Source: Telmatactis stephensoni (Eukaryota > Cnidaria > Anthozoa > Actiniaria > Isophelliidae). From it: a DNA stretch of 64,000 nt. Below are positions 35,601 through 45,921 of this stretch, in pieces. The position numbers and the translations under genes were made by a program. Each line of letters opens with the position of its first letter. Positions within the stretch are counted from its first letter, which is position 1. Location: NCBI GenBank assembly GCA_029948255.1, contig JALIZF010001792.1:609501-673500 (forward strand), read 5' to 3'. The notes below the pieces were generated by a model that saw only the letters and a list, made by a program, of their open reading frames with translations, had not been told where the DNA came from and did no database searches.

Positions 35601-38600
35601 ATGTATTTCTAAATAGAAACTGTAACTACATGCAGCCAGTATCAAGATTTTCAAGGTACCCACTGGGGGGGGGGGGTGGTATGTCCCGGTACCCACCACC
35701 AGATCTAGAAAAATTGGGTCCACACTTTGTATTGTAAGTTGTTTTGACCTCTTCCCTAAAGCCTGGTTTTCACTAGCGATGCAAGCACAAGCGCAAGCAT
35801 AAGATTGTCTGTTTTCACTAGTAAAACACGAACGCAAGCACAAGCGCAAGCATAAGCGCAAGCACAAGATATCAAAAAGTTTTGATCCTTGTGCTTGCGC
35901 TTATGCTTGCGCTTGTGCTTGTGTCGTAGTGAAAACCAGGCTTAACAGTCATGGCTCAGAACAGTTGCAGGAGTTTTGAATTGCAGCACAGTACTGACAC
36001 AGCTAGTCACAGCATTGTGTGGGTGGCAAAGTGGTTAAGCCACTCGTCTCTCACTGCTGTGGTCCAGCTTTTGAGTCCCAGCATGGACACTGGTCATATG
36101 TGAGTTGAGTTTGTTTGGTGTGCTATTCTCTCCCATGTCACAAGTAATACTATGTCACTGATGACATAATGGGCCACTGGTGACGGGCAGGGCCTTAAGG
36201 TGGCCCGTACCTATTGATTTGTTTGTTGGGCATGAATTTCAATCGCGTCCTTTTACATCAAAACCTTGTCCGATTTCTGAGAAATTTGCAGCCATTTGTC
36301 TACAAGCCTTGAAATTTGTACCGGTAATTATTCTTCTGCGAATTAGATCAAGGAATTCGAGATATCAGACGATTTTTAAAAATGGCTTTTTGAGAAAAAT
36401 TGGTCATAAATCCAAAATTCCAAGGTGAATTTTTTTCCTATTTCGTCAATCAAGTATAAAGGCATAGAGGACTACATACAACATGTATCGTGCCAATTAG
36501 TGCCTTAGAAGTTGCGATACAAAATTTGTGCTGCCTGTTTCGACGCAAAATTATGTAGTCAAAACTACCGCCAAAATCTCAACAAAATTTCAAAAACAGC
36601 GAGAACTATATCTGCTGTAAGAAAGACAAATACCTATTGTAACTTGTGAGCAAAATATGCAGAGATGAGAAGTTAAACGCCAATGTTATCCTCAAGCAAA
36701 CTTGGGGAGTAATTTTTGTGACCACGAGGTGAGCGTTGCGAATTTGTATTCCATCGACTTCTACAAATTCTGTCGAATTGTTTTGTGAATTTTTCTTGGT
36801 ATGGGATAGAACAAGATGTTAACATACCTGCTGCCAAGTGTCGTTGTCTTTGCTGCACTAGGTATAATTCAGTAAGCTTCAAAAGTAAGCAACTTCATCG
36901 AGTCGACGTTTGAGCTGCCAAGGTAAAGCCCTCAAGGTTTGTTAATTTATTCAAAACAACACTTTACTATCTGTTCCAAAATTCCGCACGGGATCTAGAC
37001 TTTTGAGAATAAAGACAGTAGTTCTCTGAATACAATTGCTTCTGAGTCTAAATCCCGTGTGGAATTTTGCAACAGATAGCAAGGTGTTGTTTTGAATAAA
37101 TTAACAAACCGTAAGGGTTTTACCTTGGCAGCTCAAACGTCGACTCGATGTAGTTGCTAACTTTTGAAACTTATTGAATTATACCTAGTGCAGCAAAGAC
37201 AACGACACTTGGTAACAGGTATGTTAACATCTTGTTCTATCCCATACCTAGAAAATTTCAGGAAATAATTCGACAGAATTTGTAGAAGTCGATGGAATAC
37301 AAATTCGCAACGCTCACCTCGTGGTCACAAAAATTACTCTCCAAGTTTGCTTGAGTATAACATTGGCGTTTAGCTTCTCATCTCTGCATATTTTGTTCAC
37401 AAGTTACAATAGGCATTTGTCTTTCTTCTAGCAGATATGGTTCTCGCTGTTTTTGAAATTTTGTTGAGATTTTGGCGGTAGTTTTGACTACATAATTTTG
37501 CGTCGAAACAGGCAGCACAAATTTTGTATCGCAACTTCTAAGGCACTAATTGGCACGATACATGTTGTATGTAGTCCTCTATGCCTTTATACTTGATTGA
37601 CGAAATAGGAAAAAAATTCACCTTGGAATTTTGGATTTATGACCAATTTTTCTCAAAAGGCCATTTTTAAAAATCGTCTGATATCTCGACTTCCTTGATC
37701 TAATTCGCAGAAAAATAATTACCGGTACAAATTTCAAGGCTTGTAGACAAATGGCTGCAAATTTCCTAAAAATCGGACAAGGTTTTGATGTAAAAAGACG
37801 CGATTAAAAATTATGTCTGACAAACAAATCAATAGGTATGGGCCACCTTAAAGGCCACTGGCAACTCTGGGCAGCATATTGGTGACAGTCAGCCCTGGCC
37901 ACTGCATGCATGCATGTACTGTATGGTAGCACTCAGGGCAATTGAGGACATCAAATGAATCTAATTGATGTGCTGAGACCTGGCTATTGCCTGTTTGATG
38001 TCGTATCCACTCTTGTGAACAGTCTTTCTCAGCTGAATGACAAATTTTCAATAGTCGAATACTGTATGTTTAAGAGCACAACAAGGGCAATGTTTGCCCA
38101 TCATTTAAAGCTAGATAATGAGATTCAAGGACTTTTATCAGCTGATTGAAAACAAGCAATTCTTAATACATAATGCCAAGTGCTAAAGTACACTAGGAAC
38201 CATAAGCCACATACAGCTACATTATTTTGTACCAGCAACTCTGAGGTGATGGTGACAGTTATTAAGACCACTGCCCCATACCATCTATATCCCATATTAA
38301 GGTCATACTAAAACATTTAATGTTTTAGTATGACTTTATTATAGGAATATATGGTGGAAATATGGCTAATGTCAGGAAATTATTATGAATATATTATTCA
38401 TTTGGTTCATTGAACAGCCAATACAACTGATACTATACTTTTAGAGGTAAATCTAATTTACATTAATTTGTCTTTGTGGTTAACAGAAGTTTGGTTATGG
38501 GGAGTATTGGATCTCTCATGCTGGCTCGTTATGGCTGGCGTGTGGTGTTCATAGTTTTTGGCTCGTATGGTCTCTTCTGGGCAGTAGTATTCTTTAAACG

Positions 38601-40229
38601 ATTTGTGAATCAAAATCCTACAGTTATAGATATAAATGGTGGAATAAAGAAAGAAAAAACTACATCAATAATCAAGTCACAGAAAACTGAAGTCATTGTG
38701 CCATGGGGAAAGCTAATGAGAGAACCTGCTATATGGTCAGTAAAACAACTATAATAGCTTAGCCAGGCATAAGCTTATCACTCTGCCAAATTGAAAGTGG
38801 GAGCCTACAATCTGCGCCAATTTAAATTGACACACTTTCAAAAAAAATGTCAAAACTTTACATTAATAATAATGAATTGTCCACTAGTCAGATTCCAGGG
38901 TGGGAGACCTTTCTCACCTTGATCAACACTAAATAGGAGGAGGGGGAATGACTGAATTAAACAAACTTAGTTGCCAATGAGGACAAATTTAGTAAGATAG
39001 GTCATTATCTTCCCCCAATGTGCCATTCAAAAAGACGCCGATTGTAGCCTGCATGATCACACACACAAAAAAAAAATTGAGAGACCTTTAGTTAACAATG
39101 TGTCATCATTTTTTGTACACCTCATTCATGTGTTTATTCTTGCTTTATTCCAGGGCTGTTGTCATTGTTCATTTCTGCCACAACTGCATGTACTTCAATC
39201 TTATTTCATGGTTACCGACATACTTCCATGAAAAATATCCAGATGCACCGGTATTTTACCTACCAGCTTTTTTATGTATATAATGCAGTTTTAATTTCTC
39301 ATTCATTTTTGTCATTTATGTCTTCAGTAGATTTTTACTTGTAATTTTATTTCTGTTCCAGGGCTGGGTCTTCAATGTTCTTCCATATGTAGCAAATCTT
39401 ATTGGGAAAATTGTAGGGGGTCATGTAGCAGATAATCTTATTCAGAATGGTAAAGAAATTATGATTTCAGCATTGTCATTTTATGCATGCCATTTAACTA
39501 GTACCGTATTTCATGATCTTGAGATTTTTCCATCTATTCATTCATTCACTCCCACAATCCATCCATTCAATTGTTCATTAATCTTTCTGTTCCTTTATCC
39601 TTTCTTTCATGTATTCATTCATTCATTCATTCATTCATCCATTCATTTTATTCTTTCAGCCAAGCATTCAAATATTGTCATATCTATTCAAAAATTGAAT
39701 GTACTTTCAATTTTATATGGATTGCTTAATCAATTCATGATCTCTTTCTTTTTTAGGTTTCTCAGTTGCGTTTGTCAGAAAAAGCCTTGAGGTAAATTAA
39801 ACCAGCTAGATTTCATATGACTTTAAAGGCGGTGTTACACAAGACGATTTTTAATGACAATTTTCAGTGCAACGGCGTTGCGTTAATAATCTTGCTTGTG
39901 TAACATGACACCTGGAATGATTTTCCATTTTCGCTTCGGCAACACATTGCGAGTTTTTGAATCCAAGTCAGAAACTTGCAACGCAAAACATTGCAGGTTG
40001 TTACAACATTGCGTGGAAAATCGTTGTTAAAAATCATCTTGTGTAACACCTTAAAGTATATTGAGCAGTGGCAATATCAGTGTATCCTGACATTTATATC
40101 TCCATTGATAATTAACATCAATTTTTTTCAATAATTGATTAATTCATCAATCCATCCATCCAATCATTCATAATCATCTATTCATTCATTCATTCTTTCA
40201 TTCATTTATTCATTTAGTCAAATATTCAT

Positions 40230-40304
<75 letters not shown>

Positions 40305-42537
40305 TTCGTTCATTCATTCTTTCATTTATTTCATCATTCATTCATTTCATTCATTTATTTAAGTTTTTGATGGGGCAGCATCAATATTTTCATTCATTCG
40401 TTCGTTCATTCATTTATTCAGTCATTCATCCATTCATTTATCCCTTTTGTAGACTGTTGGCACTTCTGGCACAGCATTAGTTTTTCATTCATTCATTCAT
40501 TCATCCATTTATTCATTCACTTGTTCATTAATTAATTTATTTTATCATTCAAGACATTCTTTCATTCATTCTTTCATTCATTCATTCATTTATCTGTCTT
40601 GTAGACTGTCGGCACATCTGGAGCAGCATTAATATTACTTAGTACCAGTTACGTCACAGGCTTTTGGCATACCTTATTTGGTATGAGCCTTACACTGGGT
40701 TTATCAGGGCTGACGACAAGTGGTTCACTTTGTAATGTACAAGATTTATCACCAACTTTTGCTGGCTCAATAGCAGGTACATTTGTTAATACCCACAATG
40801 ATGATGATGATGATGATATATATATATATAATTGTTTATCCCATGTCTGCACTGGTAGACTTGGGATGATCATTGACATAATCTTATCTATATGGTTCCA
40901 TGATGATGATAATGATGACAATGACAATGATGATAGTAGTAGGGGTAGTGGTTGTGGTAGTGGTGACAGCAGTGGTGGTGGTGGTGGCGTGGTGGTAAAG
41001 TAAAGTAAAGTAAAGCAACCATATTTAACGTCGATAACTCGTAACAGTAATTCAACTGACAAACCTGAGGTCGACGGTGCACTCATTTTACTCCCCTCTC
41101 TCCATCAGTGCTCCATTTTAAGGGTATTTAAAGCTAATTAAAGCTACATGGAAAGGAAAGAAGTCGAAACAAGGATGTGAAGTCACTGGAGATTGAACTC
41201 GGGACCTCTCGCACCAAAGGCCGCGCACTAACCAACTGTGCCATCCTTGGTGGTGGTGGTGGTGGTGGTGGTAGTGGTGGCAGTGGTGGTGACATGGTGG
41301 TGACATAGTGGCGGTGGTGGTGGCGGCAGCGTGGTGGTGGTGGAGGCGTAGTGGTGGTAGTGGTGGCAAGGTGGTGGTAGTTGTGGACATATGTAGACAG
41401 TTCTGACATTAATCAGTTTTTCATACTAGATATCAGTATTAAATTTTGATGCCATAACAAGTTATAAAATTCAACAGTGCTCTTGTTGCAATTTCTATTT
41501 CCTACAAAAAGACAACTGATGATGATGATGATGTTGATGATAATGAATCATATTTAAACAGGACCTATCTCCTATGCATTTTTCAATAGGGTCCAGCAAA
41601 TTAATTCAACTGAATACACTACCTCTTCTACTGTACTGACCTAATGTCACTTTAGACCAAAAGCTTGTAGCTCTCCCTCAGATGAAGTATGTCCCCTGCA
41701 GGCTTACTTGGTGACTCGATAAGTCATTTAATGGCTGTTTATGATGTATATACTGATGAGTGTTTTGCACAATTTATCTTAGGAATAGTGTTATCCGTAG
41801 GGGCTATTCCAGGTTAGTCAAATATGATTATCAATTAACTTTTAACCAAACGATGTTGCAATTAAAAAATGAATGTAACATCTCCTTATAATATGTGTCC
41901 CAGGGGAGGGAAGAGAAGGGGGTATCCAGGTATCCGACTGATTGGGAGGTGAAAATGAAGCTGAAACGATTGTGCCCATAAGAGCCATTGTAGCTATAAA
42001 GTTAATCCAAAAAGGCCAACTGCCAATAAAGCAAACAACAAAAAGCCTTATTGTTTTTCGTAATGTTTTGAAGACAAGAAATCTACCCCAACAATAGCCT
42101 TGGTGAAATTTGTAAACTAAAATTTGTCCTCCCAAAAACTTACACCCCAAAAAGGCAGATTTTGAAAATGCCAACCCCGAAACCTCCAGAAAAGGGTGTT
42201 GCTCCTCCCTCCCCTTTTATTATTTTCACTTATGCCTATAAAGTACCTTTCTGGGACAGAATGTACATCGGTCTGAAATCTATGTATCACTCAAGTCAAC
42301 ATACTGCTTTTTTCTTTGGTGTAATGTTATTTATTTCAGTGTAGAAAAGTTCTAGTTTGTAAACTATGTGTTAAGCTACATTCTTTTCTCTCTGCAGGAA
42401 TTCTTGGTGTCTACGCCACTGGCTACATCCTTCATCTCACAAACAGCTGGACTTCCGTGTTTTGTATAACCTTTGTTATCTGTGTAAGCGGAAATGTTTT
42501 CTATAACATTGTGGGCAGTGGGGAAAAGATTGCTTAG
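32625..42537 (+). CDS. SLC17A9-like MFS transporter, paralogue B
   Basis: Ten exons: 32625-32888, 34147-34378, 35055-35154, 38487-38735, 39154-39250, 39362-39449, 39757-39791, 40605-40776, 41783-41812 and 42398-42537 (TAG); all GT-AG and in frame, 468 residues. Exons 3 and 5-10 have exactly the lengths of those in paralogue A (100, 97, 88, 35, 172, 30, 140 bp). Landmarks: YMTRIIMPLC (Arg67), FFWGYLITQIPGGFLSD (~95-111), VRVLLGCSQG, VFYPSLYSLVGKSLP, ISWLPTYFHEKYPDAP, GWVFNVLPYVANLIG, SVAFVRKSLE and PTFAGSIAG. The cytosolic N-terminus is longer than in A. It acts as a 12-TM anion carrier of vesicle or lysosome membranes by family. Substrate not determinable: VNUT-type is the best guess from the FFWGY..TQ..GG.LSD and FNV.P motifs. 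The gene spans 9.9 kb because its introns are filled with transposons. Confidence 0.87.
33496..33895. mobile_element. MITE with an internal 35-bp minisatellite
   Basis: Ends catagctgccaaccctcccg and gggttggcagctatg are inverted. The left part repeats tctcccggat; the core has five copies of a ~35-bp unit built on cccccactgagcgtgaaaatc. It lies in intron 1 of SLC17 paralogue B. Confidence 0.7.
34535..34885. repeat. Higher-order minisatellite in SLC17 B intron 2
   Basis: Units of ~17 bp (ggtgtccaccttagaga) are grouped into ~78-bp blocks that include ttactgtatgtgtactaaac and repeat about four times. The ORFs over it are artefacts. Confidence 0.85.
35358..35537. mobile_element. MITE with ~30-bp inverted ends
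   Basis: agttcctctttgctcaggct at the left matches agcctgagcaaagaggaact at the right, continuing inward through aagcctcga. 180 bp, AT-rich centre, in SLC17 B intron 3. Confidence 0.75.
35757..35944. mobile_element. MITE family B copy 3
   Basis: Ends aagcctggttttcactagcg and gtagtgaaaaccaggctta; inside, agcacaagcgcaagc is repeated and mirrored. Third copy of the family at 6208 and 25016. Confidence 0.7.
36021..36130 (+). mobile_element. tRNA-like SINE fragment
   Basis: gggtggcaaagtggttaagc resembles an A box and cttttgagtcccagc a decayed B box. Body words follow up to the giant palindrome. Not an intact tRNA. Confidence 0.4.
36199..37847. mobile_element. 1.65-kb near-perfect palindrome flanked by TTAA (foldback transposon)
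   Basis: Left arm ~36199-37000 and right arm ~37046-37847 are reverse complements over ~800 bp with few mismatches, separated by only ~45 bp. Ends are ggtggcccgtacctattgat and atcaataggtatgggccacc. TTAA lies directly outside both (36195-36198 and 37848-37851). No transposase ORF is convincing. It sits in intron 3 of SLC17 B, so the nascent RNA could fold into a very long hairpin. Confidence 0.85.
39827..40050. mobile_element. TTAA-flanked MITE in SLC17 B intron 7
   Basis: Inverted ends around ggtgttacacaagacgattt and aaatcatcttgtgtaacacc; TTAA at 39823-39826 and 40051-40054. Core words are ttgcaacg/cgttgcg. 224 bp, non-coding. Confidence 0.65.
40130..40604. repeat. (TTCA)n/(TTTA)n array with copied exon-8 starts
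   Basis: Tetranucleotide repeats extend to the acceptor of SLC17 B exon 8 (40605). Embedded at 40451-40485 is gtagactgttggcacttctg and onward, a second copy of the acceptor plus the first ~33 bp of exon 8. A shorter degenerate third copy (ggggcagcatcaatatt) lies near 40373. Confidence 0.85.
40920..41400. repeat. GGT/GAT trinucleotide-rich tract with embedded SINE
   Basis: tgatgatgataatgatg and gtggtggtggtggtagtgg repeats occupy SLC17 B intron 8 on both sides of a reversed SINE (41003-41250). ORFs of poly-His/Pro on the minus strand are artefacts. Confidence 0.85.
41003..41250 (-). mobile_element. tRNA-derived SINE with intact A and B boxes
   Basis: On the minus strand the head reads ggatggcacagttggttagt and then gtcccgagttcaatctcc, good polymerase III A- and B-box matches. 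The body agctttaattagcttta and gtcgacctcaggttt matches the split copy at 963-1440. The element ends in a (TTTAC)n tail. Confidence 0.8.
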
Positions 42538-42899
42538 AGGAAACCAAAAATACAATCACATGTATGGCTTGCTGCTCAGACCTTGGAAAAGGGATAATGG
42601 ATGTACTGCAATTGAAGCAAGTGGTAAAACGAGATCACAGACGAAAGCCTCAAGATGATCTAAGGCATATGTGCTTAAGCAATGGCTTAATGGACGTACT
42701 ACACAGGATTTTAACAAGTGATAAAATGAACTTACTTACTCAAGATAATCAGTATATACATGGATCAGTGGTAGCTCCCTGTACTAACCAGCCCTTTCAT
42801 TTGTGTAAATGCAGTATGCGGCAAAGAATTACTGCGTAGGAAGTGGTAAAAGAATATAGCTGTAACCTTCCTAAAAATTGTCAGAACTACAACTCATGA

Positions 42900-43047
42900 A
42901 GGGCTCTGTGAAAACGACCTAAGTGACTTTTTGATGGATGTCCAGACATTGATTTTTTGGTCCAGGAAAGTTAATTTATATCATTTTATAATTATACCAT
43001 TGAAAAAATTGTCAGAAGTCACTTAGGCCGTTTTCATAGGGAGCCCT
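42900..43047. mobile_element. MITE family A copy 4
   Basis: Ends agggctctgtgaaaacgacc and ggccgttttcatagggagccct with gtgactttttgatgg inside, as in the 6945-7087 copy. Confidence 0.7.
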
Positions 43048-43356
43048 TCAACTGGTCACTCCCTGTTTGGCAGCACCCCTTTGTGTAAATATGAACAAAT
43101 GGATTGTTCGACAAAGGTGATAAAAGTCTTACTCAGGAAAGGTGCACACGTGGCTGGTCACCTGTGCTGGGCGACGCCCCTTCAAATATGGATTTGTAAA
43201 CACGATATGCTACACAGGACTGTGGGACGTGACAAAGGACTTTGACTTGTTAAAGCATTTCTCAATGACTTCTTATTTGGACAATTAAATAGATATATAC
43301 AGATATTTAGAAAGGGCACAAATCTTCCATGATATACTGTGAGCATATCAGTGCCA

Positions 43357-43476
43357 TAGGTCCTTCATATATGGTACATTATAATGGGTCCTATTGTATA
43401 TAACGAAATGCTATTATTATTATGACGTTATATACACAATAGGACCCATTATAATGTACCATATATGAAGGACCTA
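43357..43476. mobile_element. Near-perfect 120-bp palindrome
   Basis: taggtccttcatatatggta at the left matches its complement at the right; the arms are ~50 bp, with TA at both ends. MITE-like. Confidence 0.7.
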
Positions 43477-43485
43477 CCATATTGC

Positions 43486-43695
43486 AGGGTCCCCTATACC
43501 TTTTGCGTGAAACGTGAATGGCTGATTTATTTTGACGTGAAACGTGATTTAAGATCTAAAATCTTTTTGCGTCCACGTGAAAGCAACTTTTGTTTTTTCT
43601 GTGAACGTGAAAGAGATTTTTTGATTATCCGTGACGCGTGAAAACACCAAATATTTTTGCGTGATTTCATTTTGCAAAGGGTTATAGGGGACCCT
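43486..43695. mobile_element. MITE with a cgtgaa-repeat core
   Basis: Ends agggtcccctata and tataggggaccct. The interior repeats acgtgaaacgtgaa/ttttgcgtga words. Flanks catattgc and gatattgt may be a decayed 8-bp duplication, as in hAT elements. Confidence 0.6.
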
Positions 43696-44282
43696 GATAT
43701 TGTGACTAGTCCTTCAACGCGAGTAAATTTTGTTGTATGACAAATTTTCTTTAACAAATATGTTTTGAGTTAGATGTGTACACTTCCTGAAGTGTAGTTT
43801 TTTGCTCGGACAAACATACACATCTAGCTAAAGGTGCGGTAATACGAGCAACAAAATCACTCAACTGGTCTCGTAACATTGCTGCGAGACGAGTTGAAAA
43901 GCAATGCTGCGCGTTTTTCCACGCGAATACAAACTTGTATCGCAACAACTTTTTTGTTGCAAGTTGAGAGAATCCTGTATTGTCACAAAAATTGTCAAAG
44001 AGAATTTGCCCCTATGGAAGGGCTTTTAGAATGGCTCTTAGAATGAAATGATATTCGAAATTCCTGCCTTGAACATGCTGTGTACTGACCGTGCGGTTTT
44101 CCCAGTAATTTTAAAAACCGCTCTAATTTGGAAGAAATAGGTGTATTATTATAAATAATAATGGAATTGTCACTCGGAAAGATATTAGTAGTGTGTGTAG
44201 AGTTTCTTCGAGCGGGAAAATATTCCGGCGACCGACGGGCCTGGAACACGTGACACATATACCACCTTGCTTGCCACAGGAA

Positions 44283-44370
44283 CTCCAGGAACTCACTGGT
44301 TAGAGCGTCTGACGATCGGTATTCAGAAGGATTCAGATTCCGTCTCCAGCTCGGATTTTTTCCCGATCGA
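44283..44370 (+). mobile_element. tRNA-like SINE head
   Basis: tcactggttagagcgtctga (A-box-like) and aaggattcagattccgtc (B-box-like) at tRNA spacing, within a longer inverted-repeat context (gtagagtttcttcga / tcgaagaaactctac at ~44197-44395). Not a functional tRNA by eye. Confidence 0.5.
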
Positions 44371-44904
44371 GTCACTTCGCCCTCGAAGAAACTCTACGTA
44401 CACACATCAATGATGTGTATTTAACAAATAGATTCCATTTCTATGTGTGTGTACTCTAATCACACATGGTTGTTCGACCAATCAGAGCGCGCGTAATATG
44501 CCAATTATTATATAATATGTTATTGTTCACTGGGAAATATTGTTGCCCAGTACAACACTACTGTACGTGCTAACCACCTACTAACTACTCTATAGAGAAC
44601 TCAGCCTGGATGAAAATAAAGAAATTTTAACCGAACGTTTTATATGTATGTATAGACACAGATTTGGGATCAGCCGTTTTCCGAAAGTCCCAATAATTTT
44701 GCAGTGCGGTTACCAGAAAAATAAGGGGAGTAGGTGAGCATTTGTAAACTTGCATATAAAATCATATATAAAGAATTGAAAATAGCATACGCTTTGAGAA
44801 ATTCCCATAGACATTATTGGGTGAGAAACGGTCCCTGACTGTACGCCCGACCCCTCGTATTCAACAAGTGCCACACATCATAATGCTCTTAATGACCGCT
44901 TAAC

Positions 44905-45835
44905 TGACAGTACTGTGGCTTTTTGATACTTTAAGTTTCGTCACAATAACCAATCAACATACGAGACATCTAAGGTTTAAAATACTAAGATCAGTTCATT
45001 TCCTGTCTGGTCACTCTGTTTCTGTGCTCCAAACCACCATTGTGTACCATAATGTATGTTGAAGTGCGCTTTGACACTTTAAGTGTTACCATAGTAACGA
45101 ATCAATATACGGAACATTTAAAGCTTGAAATACCGAGATCATTTCATGTCTTGTTTAGTCATTCTATTTCTGTCCTCCTGACTACAATTGCGTACTGTGA
45201 TATTGAAGTGCGCTTTGATACCTTAAGTGTTGCTATAGTAACAAATCAATTCACGGAACATTTATAGCTTAAAATACCGAGATCAGTTCATGTCTTGTCT
45301 AGTAACTCTGTTTCTGTTCTCCTGTAACTACAATTGTGTACTGTGATGTTGTAGTGCCCTTTGACACCTTAAGTATCGCCATAGTAACCATTGATATATT
45401 GGACATCCAAAGTTGAAAATACTAAGACCAGTTCATGTTCTGTCTGGTCACTTTTTCGGTTCTCCTTACTACCACTGTTCAGTAGACTGTGATATTGCAG
45501 TGCGCTTCGTCATTTAAAGTGTCGTCATAGCAACCCATTAACTTAGTTTATTGGACATTCAAGGTTTTAGATATATACCAAGATCAGTTTTGTTTCTTCT
45601 GGTCACTCTTTTTGTTCTCACAACCACCATTGTGTACTTTGAAGTGCATTTGACACTCTACGTGTCGCCATAGTAACCAATCAAAATACGGGACATTCAA
45701 TATCCAAGATACCAAGATCAGTTCATGTCCTGTCTGATCACTCTTTCTGTTCTCCCAACCACCCTTGTGTACTGTTATGTTACGGTGCAGTGTGACAGTT
45801 TAAGCAAAGCCATAGCATAGAGAACATCACAAAAA
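44905..45835. repeat. ~145-bp satellite, about 6.5 units, with RFX X-box-like motifs
   Basis: Anchored on gtgcgctttgaca-like words at 44915, 45065, 45209, 45354, 45500, 45644 and 45785, the spacing is 141-150 bp. Units share caccattgtgta, cattcaagg and gatcagttcatg words. Each central unit carries a GTTACCATAGTAAC-like site (45085-45098 perfect; 45229-45242, 45375-45388, 45521-45534 and 45664-45677 variants), which fits the RFX X-box consensus GTNRCC-N0-3-RGYAAC. Confidence 0.85.
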
Positions 45836-45921
45836 TCGTTCTTACTTCATTTCACAGGTCATTCTTGAAAAGGAGGCTATCCCTGTACAAATGCGCCTTT
45901 TGTTAGGGAGCTTAGCGGTCT

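Larger units (their letters stand above)
42538..44904. other. Region downstream of SLC17 B
   Basis: No gene recognised. It contains the 3' UTR of SLC17 B, a MITE A copy (42900-43047), palindromic elements at 43357-43476 and 43486-43695, and a tRNA-like SINE piece near 44283-44370. Confidence 0.5.

Noticed and set aside
36180..36428. 82-residue ORF in the palindrome
   Set aside because: Falls in the foldback arm, no homology, and the mirrored arm does not keep it open.
40649..41409. Ser/Pro/Leu and His/Thr ORFs on the minus strand
   Set aside because: Antisense to SLC17 B exon 8 and to the GGT tract.
45040..45267. 75-residue ORF with an internal repeat
   Set aside because: It is the satellite read in frame.
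44905..45835. CRISPR array
   Set aside because: Units are repeats throughout with no unique spacers; the organism is a eukaryote.
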